From the NCBI RefSeq assembly GCF_910589235.1, contig NC_060974.1:1966003-2030002 (forward strand): 64,000 nt of DNA, given 5' to 3'. Position 1 is the stretch's first letter; the number at the start of each line of letters is the position of its first letter. The notes under the pieces are model-generated. The model saw nothing but the letters and a program-made list of their open reading frames with translations. It searched no databases and was not told where the DNA came from. The translations under genes and the position numbers were made by a program. The stretch comes from Vespa crabro. Lineage: Eukaryota > Arthropoda > Insecta > Hymenoptera > Vespidae. Below are positions 11,760-24,243 of this stretch, piece by piece.

Positions 11760-13788
11760 GAGTTTCGATAATGATATTTCTGAAACAATACTATATTACT
11801 CTTGAAATTAGTTAAATTATAATTAAGTATGGAAGTATATTACTCTTTTGATAAATGATTTTTTTATTTTAAAGCAACTTTTTTTGATCGCTATATATAT
11901 AAAAAGGTATGATACACTTCACTTTATATACTTGTACCTTTTTACTTGCACTGATAGGACTAATTGTGGACTTAATATAGATTTTAATGAAGATTTGTAA
12001 GAGCATGGATTAAAACATTTTATTGCGCATAAATATATAAGCGCTACTTATGTTACATTTATATTATTATAATTACTGTATACAGGATGAATATATAAGA
12101 GCACATTATTTATCTTTTACAGGAGATAAAATTATTTTCAATAATAAAATAAACTCTAATCTTTGATAAAAGGATCAATAGACAATATTAACGTACATTT
12201 GCCAAAAGATTCGGCTTATATATCATATAATGATAAATATAAAAAGAGACAACAATGTGTGCAGTCCTAGCGGGGACAAAATTCAGCATATATGTAATGG
12301 TGCTTTACATATGCATAACAATTGATAATTTTTTAATAATACATATAAGACAGGGGAGAGATTCCAGAGCTCAAATATGAAACACAATTAACTATTTAAG
12401 CTTACATATAAATATGTATGTATCTCTCTTTTTGTGTGTATGTGTGCCTAAACAAGTTATTTAAAATAAACGAAAATTTTTTCGTTATGCACAAACGCAA
12501 TTTCTACAAGTTATTAAATATAGCATAATTATATACCACATACAAACGTTCAATGTTAGTTTATAAAATTCTGATTCCTGTTAAAAAATATTAGTTTAAT
12601 GGTAATCATTATATCAAGTATTTCTACCATTGCATATTCATATGATCTGAGACACCCTAAGAAAAATAGACTTAAAGATAAAAAATCTTGCTTTGTAAAT
12701 ACTTTGCAAAACTTGCAAATCATTCTGTAAGTATAAAGTTTTGAAGTGTAAGGCACATATTTAGATCACATCAATGTTACAATATACAAATAAGTCTGCA
12801 TATATCTCATTCTATATTGTACTACTTTGCAATCTATATATTCAACAGAAAATACTAATAAAGCTTAACAATTTCTACATGCTTTCAAGCTTAAAGATAA
12901 AAGAAAAAATGATTGTCCACTTTATAAACTCTGTTGTGTACTATCTTCAGATCTATTGTCAATTGATCTTCAAATCCACTGTCAATAGATCTTTCATAAT
13001 TTGATATCAATAATTCATAGTATTTTCATTATAGAAATTAAAATGATTTACTATTTATTTTTTATATAAGATAAAAAGAAATTGTAATACATTAATAAAC
13101 ATCTGAATAATTATTTATATTCATTATAAAAAAAAGCATGATTAAAGAGAAAACCAAGAATATTTTCATGTGAATAATTCATAGTTTTTTCTTATTAATA
13201 CATAAAATATAAATTTACTCACACTAATTGTTGTTCTATCATATCTTATATATAGATCATTACCTATGGTTTTTTTTGTACCCAGTGTTTTTCATATCTT
13301 ACAAGGACTTATACTAAAATAGATGAATAATGAAAAACAAAACCAAGTAAAAAATGCCCACTATAAGTAAAAAATATGTGAACAAAATTTGTTAATCATC
13401 ATCATATTAAAGTATAATTCTATCTTCCAATAGAGATAATTAATTTTATGTAAATTGACAATTTTAAAATTGATAATAAAAATTTACTGATTATAATAAT
13501 CTATCAACTCGTTACTTGACATAACAAGATTAATTTCTATATTAAATTCGCATAGTATATTTACGCTTAGTGGTTGCACTTCAGAAAATATTGCACTTAT
13601 ATGATAGATGTGTAATCGAAGGATATATTATGTTTCTTAGATAAGTATAATGTGCCTCTACTATAAATCCCTCCCCTGTTATATAACAAGTGATCTCGGA
13701 TCATATCGCTTGGATTATATCCAATAAGGATAGAGATCGAAAATTAAGGTATGCCATGGCAACTCACAACTTTTCGCACCCAATATAC
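11760..13788. other. Convergent 3' spacer between the SAXO-like gene and STAT
   Basis: AT-rich, with no supported gene on either strand. It should contain the SAXO-like 3' UTR (AATAAA at 12143-12148) and a long STAT 3' UTR from the minus strand. The region 13600-13790 just after the STAT stop is slightly less AT-rich. Confidence 0.5.
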
Positions 13789-16700
13789 CTACTGTGGTTT
13801 GGTGTTGTATGACTGCACGAACTCGGAAAAACCAAAACCATTAAATTGGTCCAAGTTGAGATTCTCGTCGATTGTGGACAGCTCGCCATGACCCATCAAC
13901 TCCACATAGTCCATGTCCGAGTTTGGTCGCCCAATACCTGACTGGCCGAGACCCGGAGCATAGCTACCACAAATCAAAACACAACCCCAATCACTGGCAA
14001 TCCTCAACTATTGAAGCATATAACGTAACATAAGCAGCTACATTTTTTTTGCATAGGGCCTACTTTATAAAAATTTCGTGACCGAGTAGCCGGATAGCCG
14101 GTACAACACGGCAAGGGGTAGTACAAACCACAAAACACCCACCCAACCAACGATTATCGGTCACTAGATTTTAAAAAAAGAAAGTTTAATGAACAAGAAA
14201 CTAGTATCATACCCTTTTGTCATTAATATTTCAATGTGAGAAAAACTGATATTATTAATATTTATTACAAATAATGATATTATTAATATTTATTACAAAT
14301 TTTATTACGTTATGTAATTGAAAATATACATGGCAGATGCAACATAAGTTGTTTATTAACGTAAAGTTAAATTGCCAGTTAAATTAATAATGATTATGGC
14401 AATTGGAGTTGTGTTTTGCAGAGGTAGCTTGAAAATCTACAATTTTCCATTGTGGTTGTACCGGCTTGCTCCAGGCCTTTACTCTCTTCTTATTTTTATT
14501 TAAGGAGTTATTTAAATGTAAGTTATATGTAAATTATCAATTATATCATAAATCATTGGACTATCATTATTATTGTGTCTACTGACACACACATGGACAT
14601 GTATAGAAATATATTTAAGTATATATAGATATATATATAATTCTAAACAGAGTATAAAAATTTAGAAAGATCAAATATTATGTTAAAGCCATGGATAAGC
14701 CGTTTAATTCAATTATTTTTTTATCTTATTTTCGATTCAATTCCTTTCGCACTAAATGGAAGTACAAAAATGTGCATCATTAAGTACTTCTTAATTTTTT
14801 TCTTTCATATTAATATAATTTAAAAGGATTAATACTTTTAAAGCTTTTTTATAACATAAAAAATATATATAATATCTGAAGGTTCTAGAAGTTCCTATCA
14901 CAACCTTGATAAATGTGTTTCATCTTACTGTGATCTTTTATATATGAATGTTTATGTTTAACCCAAGACTTAGTATATTAAAAAAATATTTAAATAATAC
15001 TGAAAAATATTAGTTTATATTATATATTTATAATTGTATAAAAGTACAAATAACATCTATGAATATCCTATCTTTACATTACTCTAATAAAGTGATTTTA
15101 ATGACATTGGAACTTATAGAACCTTAAATTGATGGCAAAGTACTTAAAAAAGAGATTCTATATCTAAGTTTTATAATTATTAATGTCATAATGAATGTAA
15201 GATTGATCAAAATGTTGGCTGTAAATATCAATCTTATATAGTATTAATATTAATAAAAATATACATGTTTTTTTAAAACCTATAAAGAAAAAAATAACAT
15301 TATATAAGATAAAAATCAAATTTAACGATAATATATTTTAAACTTAAATCATGCGAGCAAAAACTAGTAATAAAATATATCATTATAAACACTACAAAAC
15401 GATTTAGAGATAAAAAATTCATAGTTTTATGTAGCCCGCTAATGCAATATTCAGCATATGATTAGTATTAATATAGGTAAATTACTTAATGTAATATTTA
15501 TACTGTTGGTTTTTTTTATACTTTACTTTAATAATATTAATCTAAATGCCCTGTATAAAGGTCTAAGAAAAGTGTATATCTGACGTCAAAAAAATGTGCA
15601 TAAAAAAAATACTGTTATAGTTTCTACACAGAAATTCAGAAGATATGCAAAGTAATATTCATAGGAATGTCATATGTTTTCTTTCAATCGAATTGCTTAA
15701 TTCTTCTATTCAATGTATCACACATATCATCGATTTGTTCCTAAGAATATCTAATAATCATTTTCATGAACCATTTTTTTTTCCACGATAACACTAAAGC
15801 AAAATTAAGAAAATTCGAATTTCTTTACACACACCATCATATACAATATAATTGGATTTCATATATCAATTTAATCGTATAAAAAAAGAAGAATAATCTT
15901 GATAAAATATTAAATTTTTATGCAGTCTTTATGAAATATTGTTTCTTCTTATCAGAAGCATATATTTACGATACAGTATGTCCAATTGATTCTTAGAAAA
16001 ATACAAAAAATCCTTTTATACAAAAGTTACTTGATTTAAAGAGGAAAAAGTATAACAGTACATATGAATTTCTTGTAAAACTTTCACTTGCAGATCTCAT
16101 CTTTACACTTTGGATCTTGTAAATTTAATTGTATATTAATATTATTCAACAAGATATATAGAACAAGCACCTTATTTTAGTCATCTAAAAGAAATAAAAT
16201 CGAATAGTAATTTAAGAATTAAATTTAATCGCTACTTTTTATTTACGATTAAAATGTAACAACTCATAACAATTTACAGTTAATTACATTTTGCATAATT
16301 AATATATAAAATTGATGTATACATATATTTCAAATCAAAATTATTAGCTATATTTAATAATTTTTGTGTCATTATTACTCTACTCCATAAAAAAAAAAAT
16401 AAAAAAAAATAAAAAAAAAAAATAAAACTTAGTTGATATCTCTGCAATTAATGATTATATAAAAAATTTAATTCCACTGATATACTTCTCTTTTTAAATC
16501 AAGTAAAACTAGTATACGAAGTTTTTTCATATACTTCTAATAGATCTAGAATTAATTTCAATCATAAGTACCGTATATATCTATATACAGGACGGATCAC
16601 TTAACATTTGTATTTGAAATATTTTTTATGCATTTAAAAATAATAAAAACTTTTAAGAACAAAATTGTGTGGCATAAAAAAAGAAAACTTAAAGATAATA

Positions 16701-19700
16701 ATTTGTATGCCGTTTGATTCTTAAGAGTTTCTATTACCTTTAAAAACAAGAAATCTATTTCATACACGTTAAATAACTCTCTCTGTATATTCATATAAGT
16801 TCAGAATATCTGAGATTCAGTCTCAATATACAAAATATTTATTAACGACTATGGTTAAATTTAACTTTGCGCATCTTCTATGAAATATCTATGTCAGTAT
16901 CTTTCATGAAATCAAACCTCCATTTTAAATACATTAAATCCAGGGAACTGACCTGGAAGCAACAGATGGAGTATCACGTGTTACGGATGGGTCAGGGCTA
17001 TGTGCTTGGAATATAGTAGAAGGAGTAGCAGGATAACTTCCACCTGGACCACTTTGACTGCTATTACCAACACCAACCACTGAAGAATGAGAAGGCGTTT
17101 GACCTCCTATAACTGGACCACCCCATCCAGGTACATGTGTCACTAACAATGGTTTGACATATCCATTTATCGATGTCGATCGGTTTTCTGGTGTATAATA
17201 TTTGGAAAAAGCATGATCTTTCGATAAGTCGGGATACAGATATAAGAGATGCTGTAAATCAGAAACTCGATCTGCTAAACTACGAATTGCAAAGTCCTTG
17301 CTTGTAAATGGTTGAAGCATAAAGACTTCTGTTTGATCTAAAAAAAAAAAAACAAAAAACAAAAAAAAAATAATAATAATAAAGTATAGATAAAAATAAA
17401 TCCGTAAATACGTGTAATAAATATACAATATAAATTAATCTTTTCCTAATCTTATTTTGATATCAGTATGAAATTTGTATAAAATGTTTTCGATATCACG
17501 TTATTTATATAATGTATTACCTCCAACCCAAGCGATAGTAACTCCTCCAAGTTCTGAATCTGAGAAACGCATTAAGAATGTCCCTGATGGACAGTTAGCT
17601 AACATTTCTTCTGCCTGTTTTTTTCTGACAAATCCAAGAATATAGCCATCTATCCAAGGACTCCTTAAATGCTCTCTTGTTAATTTCATAACAGCGTAGA
17701 ACCATTCCCAAAATGTAAAATTTCTTTCTGGCAAAGGTTCTTTGCAGAACTGAGCCCAACTGAGAAGTAAACTAGAGTATTCCTGACCACCTGTATTTCC
17801 GCCTCGAAATGCTTTTTCCGCAAGGAAATGGAGATTATCGTCTGTTAAAGACCTTCCTGTAGCTGATCTGAATTTAACATTTAATGCTTCAGCTACTTGT
17901 CCCCATGGTACTTTGTCAGGTACCACAAAAGGAATTCTTCCAGGTTCTGCAAAAGCATTGTCCCATGTAACTGTAGCCCATGCATGAGGTTCTTGATTTC
18001 CATGTACAATTACTACGACTGGTAAACTTAAAGTCCACACTTGAAATACTAATTCACCGCCACCAACACTAAATTGCGATTGAAATAGAAGTGAAAATTT
18101 CTCATCCATAACTGATTCTGTACCCTTCTTTTCGGCTCTTTTAATCTTTTTTAACTGCATATTTCGAAAACTTACTGACAATTGTCGTGTTGCCTAAAAG
18201 GAAAATCACATGTTATTAAAATTATTTATATTGGCTGAATTTACAGACAATATGAAGTCTCCTGTAACTATCAATCTTACTTGATGATATTCCATAGTTC
18301 CACTGTTATTTAAAATTTCACCACTAGCTTCTCCACATTTTGCCATTTTCCCATTTTTTAATTGAGCATTTGCTTGTACTTCACTAATTATGCTTACTTT
18401 TACCTGAGGCGGTGTCATATGAACATTTAATTTTCCTCCCACTAGAAGACGTACTGTACTTGTAAAACGAGTATTAGTTTTCATCACTTGTGGTGGCTGT
18501 TTCTCTATGATAAATGTACTAGTGACTAAGGAACTAAGAAGTTGTGTGATCTGTGAATTTAAGGTAGGAAGAATATCTTGTATTCCTGGAGGATCCAGGG
18601 CAAATTTTTGTTTTAAAAGTTCTGCTTCTTTAATCTGTTGCCGATTAAGCCATATTAATTCTGCAAGACTTTCACACCATTCCTGAATAGAATCTAAATT
18701 ACTGTTAAACGGAGCTCCGTTTCCAGCTAATTGTTGATCCCTTTTCCACCTAAGTTACATAGTTAATTACATGATAACAAATCATATGTATATGTATATA
18801 TATATATATATTGGTAATATATTTACCTAATCAATTCATCATCAAGAACTCTTGATTGTAAAGTATTCAGTCTAGCAATAGTATCCTTCAATTTATCTGC
18901 CAACGTCAAGCGTAACTGCATTAAACCCGTAACTTTGTGATTCAATAATTGTTCTTGTTGCTCTTTTTGTCTGTGATATGTATAAAAGTATAATGAATAT
19001 AAATTACTGAATTTGATCATTCACACATTAATACAATTTAATTTATGTAATACCGCCTAATCTTTTTCTCCAAGTCTAAACTTTGCTGATTTTGTGGTTG
19101 AGTGGCGAGATGCTGTAAATGAGCATTTAATTTTGTGCATTCATGATAACTAATGGCAAAGGCCTCCTGTTCTTGTTCCATTTTACGCAAATCTTCTCCA
19201 GTTTCTTGCGTTTTGCGTCGTAATACTTCAACTTGTTGTGCTATTTCTGCCACAGCATCTCCTACCATTAAACCAACTCTACCCGCTGCCATATTCATAA
19301 GACCTCCTAAATTCTCAACTTGAGCTACAAGTTTCATTTCTGTTCCTAGGCAATGTCTAATTATTTTAAATAGTGTAGCCGGATTTTGGCTATATCTTTG
19401 CTGTTATAAAGTAATGAAAAATAATTAAATGATAGTTGCATTTTAAATATTAATGTAATATACACATAATAAATTAAAAAGAAAAATTTATATTTACTCT
19501 GAAAGTTTTGGCAGCTTCCATTAGCTTTAATTTTGTTAAAAATAAATCTTCAGTGTTTAAAGAAGCTGCTTTTGTCTCTAATTCTTGTATTAGAGACGCA
19601 ACTAGATTAGCTATATATTGTTCATACTGTGGATTGTCAGGTTCTATATCAGTCCTGCAATATAAAAAAAATCTATATATAAAGTATTTGTTTTTAAAAA

Positions 19701-19856
19701 TATTAAGAAATTCTTTGCTATTTCTTACCACATTTTATCTTCAATCCAAGATGATAAGAAATGTCGAACTTCAATCGGAAAATGTTCACCATAAACAGAG
19801 CGTACTTGTTGTAACGCTTCTTGTGGTAATTGCTGTGCTTTTGCCCAAAGGGACAT
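13789..19856 (-). CDS. STAT: Signal transducer and activator of transcription (STAT5/Stat92E type), complete
   Basis: Eight coding exons on the minus strand: 19729-19856, 19498-19654, 19054-19400, 18827-18970, 18281-18749, 17521-18193, 16953-17337 and 13789-13963. They total 2478 nt (825 residues). It is the JAK/STAT transcription factor: phosphorylated on one Tyr, it dimerises through SH2 and binds TTC-N3-GAA sites. Domains: N-terminal interaction domain from MSLWAKAQQLPQEALQQVRS (1 to about 125); coiled coil (about 140-330); DNA-binding domain (about 335-490); linker (PFVVPDKVPWGQVAEALN); SH2 with GTFLMRFSDSELGGVTIAW (phosphotyrosine-binding Arg near 624). The activating Tyr sits in NGYVKPLL near residue 698, the STAT5-like GYVKP site. 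The C-terminal transactivation region is Ser/Gly/Pro-rich. A non-coding upstream exon is expected, because an acceptor precedes the start exon at about 19895. Confidence 0.96.
13964..16952 (-). other. Long last intron of STAT (3 kb)
   Basis: Donor GTCAGT at 16947-16952 and acceptor at 13964-13965 match in phase (TCC AG | C TAT). Inside I see only AT-rich sequence with homopolymer A runs near 16388-16430 and no gene. It is by far the largest STAT intron; the others are mostly 75-210 bp. Confidence 0.7.
16934..16952 (-). other. Alternative STAT C-terminus by retention of the last intron
   Basis: If the donor at 16952 is not used, the frame runs on for only a few codons (SRSVPWI) to a TAA at 16934-16936. 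The resulting protein of about 774 residues keeps the SH2 domain and the GYVKP tyrosine. It loses the last 58 residues, including an acidic NLDQFNGFGFSEF segment. Confidence 0.45.
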
Positions 19857-20628
19857 TTTGGAAGCAGTAATTTCAATTTTTGGCTCTGAGGACCCTAGTA
19901 AAAAATATGACTATAAAAGATATTATAACAAATATCAATAATAAATATTAATCGTAATAAATATTAAAAGTATTACGTTTCAGAGGTTTATATACATTGT
20001 TACAAATTTTTTATAAAGAACAGATTCTTTAACAAAAATTGTATACATTATTCGAAGCGCCATTGTTACGACATTAAATATAATATGCCAAATATAAACA
20101 CGTTATATAAATACTTTTACGAAAGATAATCTATCGATCGATAATCACGAAAATCATATGAAACATAACCTCTTGAAAAAATACTCATTAAACCAAACAA
20201 AAGAACGATAGAACGTGTATATAACTTGATAAAAACAAAATATTATAGCGAAATATATATTATTAAGAGAACAATGGTATCGGAAAGAAGCTTGGAAAAG
20301 CGGATGAGCGGTCTTAAAAAAAAATGAATTCTTGACGCTTTTAAATTTTGCACATTGATCGAAGAAAAGTTCCAAATATATCGAATTACCTTTCCGTATA
20401 TCGATAAATACTTACAAAGTTACTATTGAAATATTTCGATTATCGTAATGAAAATTTCTTCCAATAAAATATTATATTTGTAAATCTTAATGCGCGAAGG
20501 AAGAAAATATCAAATCTTACAGGGAGCAGATCCTAAGAGCATACAGAATGACGTACACCGATAACGCGTAAATAGATAAGCGGAAAGAGAAAGAGTAGGG
20601 GAATAAAAGACGTTTTCTTCGTGCCTAG

Positions 20629-20642
20629 TAGAACGCGTTCTA
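20629..20642. promoter_or_regulatory. 14-bp perfect palindrome
   Basis: TAGAACGCGTTCTA is self-complementary across all 14 positions. It lies in the GC-richer part of the STAT/ALG14 spacer. A dimeric factor site is plausible; the factor is unknown. Confidence 0.4.
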
Positions 20643-20889
20643 TTCACCTACTGCTGGTCCGAAGATACGAGCCTCCAGGATGTGCACTATGCGAACCACC
20701 GTTCACCCTTTCTCGTAGATAATTTATAAAATAATATTTAAATTGATAATGCAATCTACACCCATGATATATTTACGAATATAACGAAGCGGGGACCGGT
20801 CACACACGCGAATCTCATCAATAAGTAATCTCCCCCCTTCCGTTGCACCCAACAGCACGGCCAACGACGAAGTGCCCATGGATGAGGAA

Positions 20890-20898
20890 TTCCGAGAA
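20890..20898. promoter_or_regulatory. Candidate STAT-binding site in the STAT promoter
   Basis: TTCCGAGAA fits the insect STAT consensus TTC-N3-GAA. It lies about 1.03 kb upstream of the STAT start and 0.49 kb upstream of the ALG14 start, so it could serve autoregulation. One short match can arise by chance. Confidence 0.35.
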
Positions 20899-20938
20899 TT
20901 CAAAACCGTTAATGGCGCGGGGAGAAGTGGAGGGGCAT

Positions 20939-20948
20939 GTCACGTGAC
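20939..20948. promoter_or_regulatory. CLEAR-type E-box palindrome
   Basis: GTCACGTGAC is the exact palindromic core recognised by bHLH-Zip factors of the MITF/TFE and USF families. It sits in the GC-rich part of the bidirectional promoter, 49 bases from the STAT-type site. Confidence 0.5.
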
Positions 20949-21387
20949 CTACGCAGATTAAGCATGCGCAGGTACTGAGGTTACTCAGGAACGTATCAAC
21001 AAAATGTAATGTATCAACAAGGGTGATCAGAAACACATGTACAAAGTTGTCTTGTGGAATCAATCATTCCTTATCTCCGTTCTTTTTCTTTCTTTCTCTT
21101 TAACAAATACTCACTTTTTATATATCAGCATTCTTCGGCATTTGGCATTGTCTTTATATTATCACAATGAAAGATTTTTCCACACATGAAAGATTTGCAT
21201 GTCTATTAATCATCTGAATTATATACCTAAACACAACTTTCAATTAATTATCACCTGGAAATCCTAATTCTATGGATTAAGGATTTAAAGATTTATTGTT
21301 TGTATATCTATATCTATTTATCTATAATAATAATGTAAAAGTTATATTTTATCAAATATAATTTGTTTCAGATAACAAAAGGACAAA

Positions 21388-22020
21388 ATGATCTTATCAC
21401 ATATATATATTTTTTTATTTATATGTCTCATGATCATTATTGTAAGAATTTTATTTTTAATATTCATGAAAAGTGGAAGAATAGCAGTGAGAAATTTCAG
21501 AGAAACATCTGCAAAAACTATGATAATTTTAGGATCAGGAGGACATACAGCAGAAATGTTACGAATTGTTAAACATATGAATTATGAAAATTATACACCT
21601 AGAATATATGTTTGTGCTTTTACTGACAAAATTAGTATAGAAAAAGTAAAAGACATAGAAGGAAAAAAAAATGATTATAAAATAATAAAAATTACTAGAA
21701 GCAGAGAAGTTGGACAGTCGTATATTTCTTCTGTATGGACAACTATTATAGCGACATTAGAAGCTGTATCTCTTTTATGGTCTGAAAAACCAGAATTACT
21801 TTTATGTAATGGTCCAGGGACTTGTGTTCCTTTATGTATTATAGCACTTATATTCAAGATATTCTATGTTCTTAATATTACTACTGTGTTTATAGAAAGT
21901 TTTTGTAGAGTTAAAACATTTTCATTAACAGGAAAAATTTTATATTACTTGGTAGATCATGTAATTGTACGGTGGCCATGTTTAAATAAATCTTTGTATA
22001 ACAAAGTTTATTCATCATAG
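21388..22020 (+). CDS. ALG14: UDP-N-acetylglucosamine transferase subunit ALG14
   Basis: A single uninterrupted exon of 210 codons, ATG at 21388 and TAG at 22018-22020. An intron acceptor (TTTGTTTCAG ending at 21371) precedes it, so the leader is spliced. ALG14 anchors the catalytic subunit ALG13 to the cytosolic ER face, where they add the second GlcNAc to dolichol-PP-GlcNAc in N-glycan assembly. Visible are an N-terminal hydrophobic anchor (residues about 1-27), the IILGSGGHTAEML motif, LLCNGPGTCVPLC and FIESFCRVKTFSLTGKILYYLVDHVIVRWP. All are diagnostic, and the length matches the family. KDM8 follows 49 bases downstream with no AATAAA between them. Confidence 0.96.
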   Translation: MILSHIYIFLFICLMIIIVRILFLIFMKSGRIAVRNFRETSAKTMIILGSGGHTAEMLRIVKHMNYENYTPRIYVCAFTDKISIEKVKDIEGKKNDYKIIKITRSREVGQSYISSVWTTIIATLEAVSLLWSEKPELLLCNGPGTCVPLCIIALIFKIFYVLNITTVFIESFCRVKTFSLTGKILYYLVDHVIVRWPCLNKSLYNKVYSS

Positions 22021-22069
22021 TTAAATGCATTTATTCTTAAATTAATATAGTTCATAATTTTGGACCCCT

Positions 22070-23940
22070 ATGCCAATTTCAGAAAGCACAATAGAGCATA
22101 CTAAAATGGCTTTTGAGGCTGAATGTTTAACGACTGAATTAATAGATTGGACATTATTAAAAGAAGATTTGAAATATTTACCAACTGAAATAGAAGTACA
22201 TCTAGCACCTATAATTGATGAATTACAAAAACTTAACATGCAAAAATTGTAAATATATAATTGCATTATTTTATACTGGTAACGATTTATAAATATTCTT
22301 ATTAATATATCGTATTTTTATTAAAGCGAGAGGACAACAAAATGGATAAATAATTCTTTAATTAGAATAGAAGCTTGTTTAGATCGTATATGGCAAATGC
22401 TGAATTCAGGTCATTGGAAAGATGTTCCACTATCGTACAGATATAGTTATTCTTTTTGTAGTCTTTTAAAGGTATAGAACAGACTTAGTAGTACGATGAT
22501 TTATATTATAATAATGTATATTTTAATGTCTATTAATGTTTTTAGGTAATATTGCTAGAAATTGAACACGAACATAACAAAGAAAAATCTACAGATACAG
22601 AAATACAAGTTTTACAAGAAATTATTCAACAAATTGATAAAGGTATTCTATTAGGTGCTCCTTTACCGAGTAAGCCGTTATTACTTACATCGATAGCTTC
22701 AAAAATAAATAATTACTATAATAGTAAGTGTCATTATTTATTGAAAAAACAGTTTTAGATATCAAAATAATTATCATATTAAAAGTATATAATATACTTA
22801 TTGTAGAATTCGTCAGAACACTTACTGCAAAAAAAATAGAAATAGATTACAGTAAAGTTTCTCAATCATTACTACCTGAATTTTTACAAGTTAATCGATA
22901 TAGCATACCTTCTATGGAATCATTTTATAAAGACATTTTTATACCAAAAATTCCAGCCGTAATAACAGGTAACTAATAATTTCGTTTTAATAGTTTAAGT
23001 AAATAGAAAGAGAGAGAGAGAGAGAGAGAAAATAGGGAATGAATATATATATATATATCAAAAATTCTTCTAGATTCTATGAAACATTGGAATGCTTTAC
23101 ATTTGTGGCAAGATATCGATTATCTAAATAAGATTGCTGGAAGTCGCACTGTGCCTATTGAAATAGGATCTCGTTACACCGAGGAAGATTGGAGCCAAGA
23201 TTTGATTATATTTTCAGAATTTTTACAATCTCATATAATTAAGAACACTCAAAAAGTTGGTTATTTGGCTCAACATCAACTTTTTGATCAGGTATTATTT
23301 GGAACAAGAAATATTGCTAATTATGTTAATTATTGTTTATTATTACTGTGTAATAACAAACTATATATATGTAATGTGATAACATAATACATATTATCTT
23401 GCTATTATATTTTTATAAATTATTTATTTTTATAAACTTTTTATTTAATTATTAACAGATACCAGAACTAAAAAATGATATAGTTGTACCAGATTACTGT
23501 TCTTTTTCTGATAAAGAAAATGTAGAAGTTGAACCACCAGATATAAATGCTTGGTTTGGACCAGCTGGAACTGTATCACCACTACATTTTGATATCAAAA
23601 ATAACTTATTGTGTCAGGTATGGGATATATACATATTTATTATTATAATTTTATTACTTATACTTAACATTGTTGTGTTTAGGTTTTTGGTTATAAAAGA
23701 ATATTTTTATACGATCCAACTGATTCTATAAATTTATATCCCTATGATACCAAACTACTTTATAATACAGCACAAGTAGATCCCCTTAAACCTGATTATA
23801 TAAAATGGCCAGATTTTAAAAAAGCCAAAGGTTTTATGTGTTATTTAGGACCAGGAGAGATGTTGTATATTCCACCGAAATGGTGGCATCATGTAACTGC
23901 ACTTACACCAAGTTTTTCAGTTAGTTTTTGGTGGACTTAG
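22070..23940 (+). CDS. KDM8: JmjC-domain protein KDM8 / JMJD5
   Basis: Seven exons: 22070-22248, 22327-22471, 22546-22723, 22807-22968, 23074-23291, 23459-23617 and 23683-23940. They total 1299 nt (432 residues). JMJD5 is a 2-oxoglutarate/Fe(II) oxygenase, first described as an H3K36me2 demethylase and also as an arginyl hydroxylase or protease; its true substrate is debated. Family marks are TVPIEIGSRYTEEDWSQ, VGYLAQHQLFDQIPEL, INAWFGPAGTVSPLHFD (iron ligands His and Asp of HxD), LYPYDTKLLYNTAQVD, LGPGEMLYIPPKWWHHVTAL (distal His) and the C-terminal SFSVSFWWT. A second Met at 22106 is the likely start if the acceptor-like AG at 22081-22082 is used. It is tail-to-tail with the TTC3-like gene. 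Confidence 0.95.
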
Positions 23941-24243
23941 GTAACTTAAAATAATAAGTCTTAATCATAAGCATTGCACAAATCGTATAAATCAATTTTA
24001 ACAATATTATATAATATATCTTTATATAGGAACTATATTTTTAAAAATTAAATAAGTGTCAATATAAAATATATTTACATCTATAGAAAATATAAGATAA
24101 CGCATTTTTATACATTTCTTTACTAACAATTTATAAGGTTTACTTATTTTAATCTGATATTATTATTTTTTTATCATAAAAATACATTTATATATATTTA
24201 CTTTGTCAAATTACTACTATATAGTAGCAATTCATGTTTGTTT
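23941..24243. other. Short convergent spacer between KDM8 and the TTC3-like gene
   Basis: About 300 bases of AT-rich DNA shared by the two 3' ends. No further coding sequence is seen. Confidence 0.5.

Larger units (their letters stand above)
19857..21371. promoter_or_regulatory. Bidirectional STAT / ALG14 promoter region
   Basis: This is 1.5 kb between divergent genes. Most is AT-rich, but 20560-20720 and 20780-21060 are distinctly GC-richer. Within lie a 14-bp palindrome (20629-20642), a STAT-type site (20890-20898) and a CLEAR/E-box palindrome (20939-20948). Both genes appear to have non-coding first exons here: acceptors lie just upstream of each start exon, at about 19895 for STAT and 21370-21371 for ALG14. 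Confidence 0.5.

Noticed and set aside
12556..13004. Frames of 66-76 codons on both strands between the SAXO-like gene and STAT
   Set aside because: Low-complexity, AT-driven translations; better explained as 3' UTR.
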